Below, piece by piece: positions 57,123-62,062 of a DNA stretch of 62,062 nt. The DNA lies in NCBI RefSeq assembly GCF_938039205.1, contig NZ_CALHVM010000055.1:1-62062 (forward strand), in the 5' to 3' direction. The DNA comes from an uncultured Campylobacter sp. (GTDB lineage Bacteria; Campylobacterota; Campylobacteria; Campylobacterales; Campylobacteraceae). The translations under genes and the position numbers were made by a program. The stretch's first letter is position 1, and each line of letters starts with the position of its first letter. Under the pieces are notes generated by a model that saw only the letters and a program-made list of their open reading frames with translations, was not told the DNA's origin and ran no database searches.

Positions 57123-57719
57123 ATGGATGAAATTTTAAACGATCTGGTCAAATTTAGGGATTTTGCGACTTATAAAAATCCTAGCGTTACGTTTTTCGGT
57201 TCGGCCAGATTTGACGAAAATAGTAAATACTGTAAAATGGCCTTTAGTCTCGCAAAGCAGCTTGCCGACGGCGGTTTTGCCGTCGTTAGCGGCGGCGGGC
57301 CTGGCGTGATGGAGGCCGCGAACAAGGGAGCGTACGAGAGCGGCAAAAGTCCGTCGATAGGCCTAAATATCGTGCTTCCGTTTGAGCAAGTGACGAATAA
57401 ATACGCCACTAGCAACTTCGTTTTTTCAAATTTATCCGCTCGCAAATTTGCCCTTATCGAGCGCTCGAGCGCGTTTTTGGTGTTTCCGGGCGGCTTTGGG
57501 ACGCTTGATGAGCTGTTTGAGATCCTAGTGCTCGCGCAAATCGGCGCCAAAAAAGCTAAAATTTTCCTCATCGGCAGCGAGTTTTGGAGCAAGCTCGATG
57601 ATTTCATCAAAACCACGCTGATACGCGAAAAAGCCGTCAGCGAGGAGGATCTTTCGCTTTATACGATCAGCGATGATCTAGATACTGTGCGGAACGAGAT
57701 TTTGGGGATATTAAACTAA
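57123..57719 (+). CDS. LOG-family (TIGR00730-type) Rossmann protein
   Basis: 198 residues. PGGFGTLDELFE (signature PGGxGTxxE, near 123-134) and SGGGPGVMEAANKGAYE (near 57-73) mark the LOG group, often annotated as lysine decarboxylase in error. Such enzymes cleave the riboside 5'-monophosphate bond of cytokinin-like nucleotides. From memory, C. jejuni has the same kind of gene next to mnmA (Cj0054c). Confidence 0.88.
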   Translation: MDEILNDLVKFRDFATYKNPSVTFFGSARFDENSKYCKMAFSLAKQLADGGFAVVSGGGPGVMEAANKGAYESGKSPSIGLNIVLPFEQVTNKYATSNFVFSNLSARKFALIERSSAFLVFPGGFGTLDELFEILVLAQIGAKKAKIFLIGSEFWSKLDDFIKTTLIREKAVSEEDLSLYTISDDLDTVRNEILGILN

Positions 57720-57759
57720 ATTAGCGTGCTAAAATTTTACGAATTTTGAGGATTTGGCG

Positions 57760-57918
57760 ATGTTTGATAGGATGCGAGATAGGATCGCTTTTGCGCTGAT
57801 TTGCCTCGTTTTTATCGCTATTTGCGGCTATTTTGCCGTCAAATTTGACGGCGTACAAAATAAAGATAGAAATCTAAAAGACGGTGAAACTCAAGCCATA
57901 GCCGTAAGCAGGCTTTGA
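57760..57918 (+). CDS. 52-residue single-pass membrane miniprotein
   Basis: The open frame from ATG 57760 has the SD GAGG 8 nt upstream. It encodes MFDRMRDR, a hydrophobic helix (about residues 9-28, IAFALICLVFIAICGYFAV), and a charged tail ending SRL. Positive charges before the helix predict the N-terminus inside. It lies 40 nt after the LOG gene and may be cotranscribed. It is too short for routine gene calling. Function unknown. Confidence 0.55.
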   Translation: MFDRMRDRIAFALICLVFIAICGYFAVKFDGVQNKDRNLKDGETQAIAVSRL

Positions 57919-58214
57919 CGGCTATTTAAATTTGTTCTGCAAATTTGCTGGGTGCTTATATCTGGCGTTCGGCGTTAAATTTTGATTTTTGCAAATTTGT
58001 TTGCGCGGTTTGGTTTGTGTTTTTAAGCGGATTTGCCGATATGCTTGCCTTTTGCGTCAAATTCGGTAAATTTAACCGCGTCATCGCCGTTTGCAAATCC
58101 TGCATTGCCGTCTTGGCGGGTAAAATTCAGAGCCGAGCAAGGCGCGAAAGCTAAATGCCGGCTTAGCTCGCTATCCTTGGCTCGCAAATTTATAGCGCAT
58201 TAAGCTAATTTTTA

Positions 58215-58220
58215 TATAAT
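58215..58220 (+). promoter_or_regulatory. -10 box of mnmA
   Basis: TATAAT after TTT, 225 nt upstream of the mnmA ATG. It implies a leader of about 220 nt. Confidence 0.5.
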
Positions 58221-58243
58221 CGCACCGAATTTATACGAATTTG

Positions 58244-58438
58244 CCTTATTGTGGGGCTAGGGCGAGATTTGTAAATTTTAAAGCTGAATTTAAAATACAA
58301 AACTTTAGGGTGCGGTATTTTTAGATGATTTTTGCGGCTGTGCGGTAAATTTTCGGCGTAGATAGAACATATAGTTCATCAAGCCGAAAATTTACAAACT
58401 CCGTAAAAAGCGCTAAAAAGACAAGCCCTCACAATAGG
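58244..58438 (+). promoter_or_regulatory. Structured mnmA leader, ends complementary to each other
   Basis: 58244-58258 and 58424-58438 can pair over about 13 of 15 positions. The 3' arm ends in AGG, which belongs to the mnmA SD. Two inner hairpins are seen: 58268-58282 with 58289-58301, and a perfect 13-bp stem 58345-58357 with 58383-58395. This is the shape of a cis-regulatory leader or of a small element with inverted ends. No known riboswitch class is recognised. The 527-nt spacer 57919-58445 has no other gene. Confidence 0.45.
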
Positions 58439-58445
58439 AAGAAAA

Positions 58446-59462
58446 ATGAAAATACTAATGGCCATGAGCGGCGGCGTCGACTCCACCATGAGCGCCAAAA
58501 TGCTGCTAGAAGCGGGTCACGAGGTAGTGGGCTGCTATATGAAACTACACAAAAAGCCCGGATATCATGAAAAAAATATCGATAAAGTCGCCCGTGCGTG
58601 CGGGTATCTGGGTATCACTTATCACGTGCTTGATTTGCAAGAACAGTTTGACAGATACGTCTATACGCCGTTTGTTAGCTCCTATAAAGAAGGCAAGACG
58701 CCAAATCCATGCGCGCTTTGTAACCACTTTATAAAATTTGGCGAACTACTAAAATTTGCCAAAAGTATCGGCTGCGAAAAGCTCGCCACGGGCCACTACA
58801 TCCGCGTGCAAGACGGCATGATCAGGGTCGCCGCTGATCCCAGCAAAGACCAGAGCTACTTCGTCGCTCAGGTGCCAAAAGAGATAATCACCGATATGAT
58901 TTTCCCGCTCGGGGACAAATTTAAAAAAGATATAAAAGAGCTGGCCAAATCTTTGCCGAGCTTTCGCGAGTACGGCGAGCAGGCCGAGAGCAGCGAGATT
59001 TGCTTCGTCGAGGACACCTATATCGAGGTGCTAAACAAGCACTACGAGACCGACCTGCCCGGCGACGTGGTCGATAGCTCTGGACGCGTGATCGGGCGAC
59101 ACAACGGCTATATGCGCTACACGATCGGCAAGAGGCGCGGATTTGAGGTGTTTGGGGCGCACGAGCCGCATTTCGTGCTCTCTATCGACGCTCAAAATAA
59201 CCGCATCGTCGTCGGGCCAAAAGAGGAGCTTGAGCGCGGCAAAATCGCGGTAAATAGCCTAAATTTGTTTGTGGATGAGAGCGAGTTTGACTGCGACGTG
59301 AAGGTGCGCTACCGCAGCATCGGGCTAAATGCGCACGTAAAAGTCCTAGAGGGTGGCACCGCCGAGATCGAGCTAAAGCAGAGCGCATTTGGCGTGGCTA
59401 GCGGGCAGCTGGCGGTATTTTACAGAGGCGAGCTGGTTATCGGCAGCGGTTTTATCCTGTAA
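58446..59462 (+). CDS. mnmA: tRNA 2-thiouridylase MnmA
   Basis: 338 residues. It thiolates wobble U34 of Lys, Glu and Gln tRNAs. PP-loop AMSGGVDSTMSA at 6-17, the catalytic Cys in TPNPCALCNHFIKFG (near 84-98), LATGHYIR, and the second catalytic Cys in ESSEICFVEDTY (near 190). The motif YTIGKRRGFEVFG begins the middle domain. SD AGGAAG. The sulfur donor system is not in this window. Confidence 0.96.
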   Translation: MKILMAMSGGVDSTMSAKMLLEAGHEVVGCYMKLHKKPGYHEKNIDKVARACGYLGITYHVLDLQEQFDRYVYTPFVSSYKEGKTPNPCALCNHFIKFGELLKFAKSIGCEKLATGHYIRVQDGMIRVAADPSKDQSYFVAQVPKEIITDMIFPLGDKFKKDIKELAKSLPSFREYGEQAESSEICFVEDTYIEVLNKHYETDLPGDVVDSSGRVIGRHNGYMRYTIGKRRGFEVFGAHEPHFVLSIDAQNNRIVVGPKEELERGKIAVNSLNLFVDESEFDCDVKVRYRSIGLNAHVKVLEGGTAEIELKQSAFGVASGQLAVFYRGELVIGSGFIL

Positions 59463-59912
59463 ATTTTATCTTAAATTTGATCGCTTCGGGCGGTCGAATT
59501 TGACTCTCTTGCCGAGGCGTTTGCGGTAGCGGCGTTTCGGCGAAATCTACAAATTTAACTTCAAATTTTACTGTTTGGCGACATTTTTTATGCACTTAAA
59601 TTTATAAATAATCGAGTTTTAGGAGCCCAGTACTCACGATCTAAATTTGCTTTTTTTAAAATCGGAAATCGCTTTGCGTATGGTTTGGTTTGTGGAAAAA
59701 GTGCCCTTATGGCCTCGTGGAGTAAAAATTAGTTTTACTGATTTGTATGCTCGTTAAGAGACTAACCGCGAAAGATTATTGCTCGGTTAGTAGGTAGGCT
59801 TAAATTTACTAAAAAGAGTTACATTTAGATATGTTTGCGTAAATTTGGCTATAGAGTTGATAGTCGTTAGTCGTATGGCGTAGGGAGCGGAAAAACTCCG
59901 CTCCACTTAAGA
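59463..59912. other. 450-nt gene-free spacer after mnmA
   Basis: Contains a UUCGG-loop hairpin at 59473-59501 (12-bp stem with two wobbles), which may end mnmA transcripts although no T-run follows, a smaller symmetry ACTAACCG/CGGTTAGT near 59760-59790, and the hairpin at 59884-59904. No gene is supported. Confidence 0.5.
59884..59904 (-). terminator. Hairpin after the RTX gene
   Basis: An 8-bp stem GGAGCGGA / TCCGCTCC with a 5-nt loop, 9 nt beyond the stop of the minus-strand gene. It lacks a clear T-run after the stem, so it may act as a stability hairpin. Confidence 0.5.
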
Positions 59913-62062
59913 CTACGCGTTAGTTATCTGGATATAGTTTACTCCGCCCTCGGTTACCGAGTTAGCGTTTAACAAGTCAAAATTTGAGATACCTGCTAGT
60001 TTAACTAAGTTATCATTAGCGTCTAACGCCTTATCGCCGTTAGCGTCTCTTACTAGATACGTATCGTTACCGTAGTATACCGCATAGATAGTATTTGCCG
60101 CAGTAGAGCTTAGACTACCTAGCGCATCGTTTATAGCCGTTTTTAGATCGGCTCTGCCGTCTACGTTTAGAGTTATTTTTTGTAACGTAGCCGCACCAGC
60201 ACTACCTAAGCTTATCTTATCGCCTCTATTTGCGTCGGTTATGGTTACGTATTTGCTAGCGCTAGCGTCTGTCGTAGAAGCTCCTAGGTTAAACGTATCG
60301 TTACCCGCTCCGCCGCTGATTTGGAATTTTTTATTAGCGGTTAATGCCGCAGTAGTGACAGTATCGTTTCCTTCGCCTAGGTTGACGGTTACGTCTTTGG
60401 TTTGGGTTATCGTAAAGGTTACTTTATCGTCGCCTTTGCCGCTATCGACTAGTTTTAGGTTTGCCGAGTTTACGGTTATGTCGTCTTTGGTTGTGGAACC
60501 TTTGATGGTTGTTAGCTTTATATTGTTTGTGGATGTTCTAAATTCATTTATACCGCTAGGATTATTATATCCGCTTAGATCTACGATTTTTATATTATTT
60601 AGGTATGTAAGATTTACGAGTAGGTTTGAGTTCCCGCCATTTGCAGTGATACTGTCGGGATTTGTTATGGTTCCTTTTAGTACCATATGTTCGGTAGTAG
60701 CAGCACCTGTTAGCTCTCCTTTTACGTTTGTTATATTTGCCGTAAAATACTTACTTGGATTAGTGATTAGATTGCCTACCATTCTAGCATTATTGGCAAA
60801 GTTAGCACCGTAAGCATTTATTGTCAAATCAGTATCAAATCCTACATATATTGTATTTGTAGGTTGGGTTACGTTTGATAGCTCTAGCGTTACCTTTCTA
60901 CCGGTTATAGAACCAAATTGGACGGTTTGCATATAATTATGCGCCCCAGTATCTATTGTCACATTGCCATAGTGGTTACCTATGTTGCTTGTTTGCAGTG
61001 ATTTCAAATCACTTGCACGAATAACAATATCTTGTTTTGATTGATTTGCGCTTCCAACTTCGATAATACCAAGTTTTGCTGTTGCATCTATTCCATTGCC
61101 CTTAATATCGATATTTATATTTCCATCCCGCGATAAAATACTTCGAGTATCCAAGGTTTCCTGTCCATGAAATTTTAGGTTTATATCTTTGGTCGATACC
61201 ATACGATCTCTTATAGTAACTGAACTGTTATCTATGTTAGTGTTCATATTCATAATTACGCTACCCCTATCCGCCTGTGCGGTACCGCGCGACCATACGA
61301 CTGCCATTTCTACCGATTTTTGGTTGGTTGCTGTTATGTTTATATCCCCTCCCGTTGCATGCATATTGCTATACTTTATCGCAGAGTCTCTTATGCCCTC
61401 GGCTGCTGAGGCGTTGATGGTAATAGTCTTTGCTTGAAAGGCGTAATGAGACGTGCCCGGCCCAAGTCTCATTGATCCAACTTGAGCTATAGCCCCTGCT
61501 GTAGTCGCGACGGTGCTTATTACGGCATTTCCAGCTACAGTTATCTTTTCCCAATCATATGGAAAATGATAAGGAGGCGAGTATACACCGTCATCTTCGG
61601 TACCCATTTTTAACTCTTTATATCCGCTTGCATTAACGGTCAAATTTCCTGTTAAATTTAGATGTCCGTTTAGTTTGACAATACCGTCTAAGATGTCTGC
61701 ATTTGCACTATGATTTAGTGTTAAATTTTTAGCCAGTATTGAGCCTAATACAGAACCTCCCGATATTGCTAGCCCATAACCAACACTCGACCCCTCCTGC
61801 GTAAATTTACTAGTCAGACTTACATCTCCCGCTGCGGTTATATTTCCTACGGTTAACGTCTTTTGTCCTACGGCACTTAGGGTTACGTTGTTTACCTTTT
61901 TATCGTTATCTCTATCCCCTATCTCTCCGTACGCTACCGTAGAGTCCTCTTTATCGGTAGTAGAGGTTAGGCTTACGTTTCTGGTAGTCATTATATATTC
62001 GCCGTTAGCTACGCTTAAATTCTTTAATCCTTCGGCTTTTAAAGAAATATCTTGAACGCCTT
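59913..62062 (-). CDS. S-layer-like RTX protein, type I secreted, N-terminus outside window
   Basis: The frame is open to the right edge; 715 residues are visible. The body is a series of beta-strand repeats rich in N, T, S, V and G (for example DINLKFHGQETLDTRSI, DIVIRASDLKSLQTSNI), as in Campylobacter surface-layer proteins. Near the C-terminus come RTX nonapeptide-like units GEGNDTVT and GGAGNDTFNLG, then a calcium-like DANGDKALDAND and a C-terminal stretch expected to be the type I export signal. No Cys is seen in the visible part. It is probably a calcium-dependent surface protein of the kind known from C. rectus (Crs) and relatives. ATG 61991 is internal and not the true start. Confidence 0.85.
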   Translation of the reverse strand, partial: GVQDISLKAEGLKNLSVANGEYIMTTRNVSLTSTTDKEDSTVAYGEIGDRDNDKKVNNVTLSAVGQKTLTVGNITAAGDVSLTSKFTQEGSSVGYGLAISGGSVLGSILAKNLTLNHSANADILDGIVKLNGHLNLTGNLTVNASGYKELKMGTEDDGVYSPPYHFPYDWEKITVAGNAVISTVATTAGAIAQVGSMRLGPGTSHYAFQAKTITINASAAEGIRDSAIKYSNMHATGGDINITATNQKSVEMAVVWSRGTAQADRGSVIMNMNTNIDNSSVTIRDRMVSTKDINLKFHGQETLDTRSILSRDGNINIDIKGNGIDATAKLGIIEVGSANQSKQDIVIRASDLKSLQTSNIGNHYGNVTIDTGAHNYMQTVQFGSITGRKVTLELSNVTQPTNTIYVGFDTDLTINAYGANFANNARMVGNLITNPSKYFTANITNVKGELTGAATTEHMVLKGTITNPDSITANGGNSNLLVNLTYLNNIKIVDLSGYNNPSGINEFRTSTNNIKLTTIKGSTTKDDITVNSANLKLVDSGKGDDKVTFTITQTKDVTVNLGEGNDTVTTAALTANKKFQISGGAGNDTFNLGASTTDASASKYVTITDANRGDKISLGSAGAATLQKITLNVDGRADLKTAINDALGSLSSTAANTIYAVYYGNDTYLVRDANGDKALDANDNLVKLAGISNFDLLNANSVTEGGVNYIQITNA

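Noticed and set aside
57945..58154. 69-codon frame in the mnmA upstream spacer
   Set aside because: No SD, Cys/Phe-rich odd composition, no coding pattern; probably chance.
60241..60813. 190-codon antisense frame in the RTX gene
   Set aside because: Mirror of the V/T/N-rich repeat coding strand, hydrophobic by complement; no SD.
1..62062. CRISPR array, tRNA or rRNA genes, intact insertion sequence, prophage
   Set aside because: Looked for spaced direct repeats, tRNA arms, rRNA-like stretches, transposase or phage proteins; none seen.

Overview
The window is a core chromosomal segment of a Campylobacter. The gene order matches what I remember of Campylobacter jejuni around Cj0053-Cj0068 and Cj0093-Cj0138: rplU-rpmA-obgE-fmt-birA-parA-parB-atp-tol-pal-slyD-fabD-mtnN, dksA-like-rlmH-accD, thrB-ylxR-infB-rbfA-rimP, and mqn-aroQ-pepQ-folK-flhF-flhG-fliA-fliM-fliY-mnmA. 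The base composition is richer in GC than C. jejuni, and the last gene encodes an S-layer-like RTX protein. Both point to the C. rectus / C. showae / C. curvus branch. This assignment is inference from synteny recalled from memory and was not searched.

Layout. Positions 1-6.1 kb: a truncated LarA-like gene (-), a DcuB C4-dicarboxylate exchanger carrying a large extra loop, a structured gene-free stretch (2.85-3.35 kb), flhB (-), and two overlapping genes of unknown function. Positions 6.1-12.2 kb: ribosomal proteins L21 and L27, Obg, an EF-hand lipoprotein gene broken by an amber codon, Fmt, BirA and ParA/ParB. Positions 12.2-25.5 kb: a long + strand run with the F1 and b-subunit genes of ATP synthase, the complete Tol-Pal system with CpoB, a metal-rich SlyD, FabD, MtnN and a TtcA-like tRNA thiolase. 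Positions 25.6-39.9 kb: a - strand run with an ankyrin protein, RecO, a tRNA dihydrouridine synthase, a membrane protein, a DksA-like protein, RlmH, AccD, RimP, RbfA, IF-2, YlxR, ThrB, TsaB, LpxC, an M23 peptidase and TyrA. Positions 39.9-46.6 kb: BamA, a DUF3137-type membrane protein, RibD, an AT-rich orphan lipoprotein that looks acquired, and a ThiS-like/ThiF fusion. Positions 47-59.5 kb: SppA, an aminofutalosine deaminase-family hydrolase, AroQ, an M24 peptidase, FolK, the flagellar regulatory and switch genes flhF-flhG-fliA-fliM-fliY, a LOG-family protein, a 52-residue membrane miniprotein and mnmA behind a structured leader. Positions 59.9 kb to the end: the C-terminal 715 residues of an S-layer-like, type I secreted RTX protein.

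Functional themes are energy (ATP synthase, DcuB, menaquinone), the cell envelope (Tol-Pal, BamA, LpxC, M23, SppA, the S-layer-like protein), translation and tRNA modification, chromosome segregation, and flagellar assembly. I saw no tRNA or rRNA genes, no CRISPR array, no intact insertion sequence and no prophage.

The observations most worth checking are: TsaB with no ATG, GTG or TTG start, where an ATA sits in an ATAA overlap with lpxC; the EF-hand lipoprotein interrupted at a variable position of its calcium loop; the roughly 100-residue beta-rich insert in DcuB; the mnmA leader whose two ends can pair over the ribosome binding site; the TtcA-like enzyme lacking one cysteine of its CxxC pair; and several unexplained inverted-repeat elements between genes. 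I do not see a clear new multigene system.
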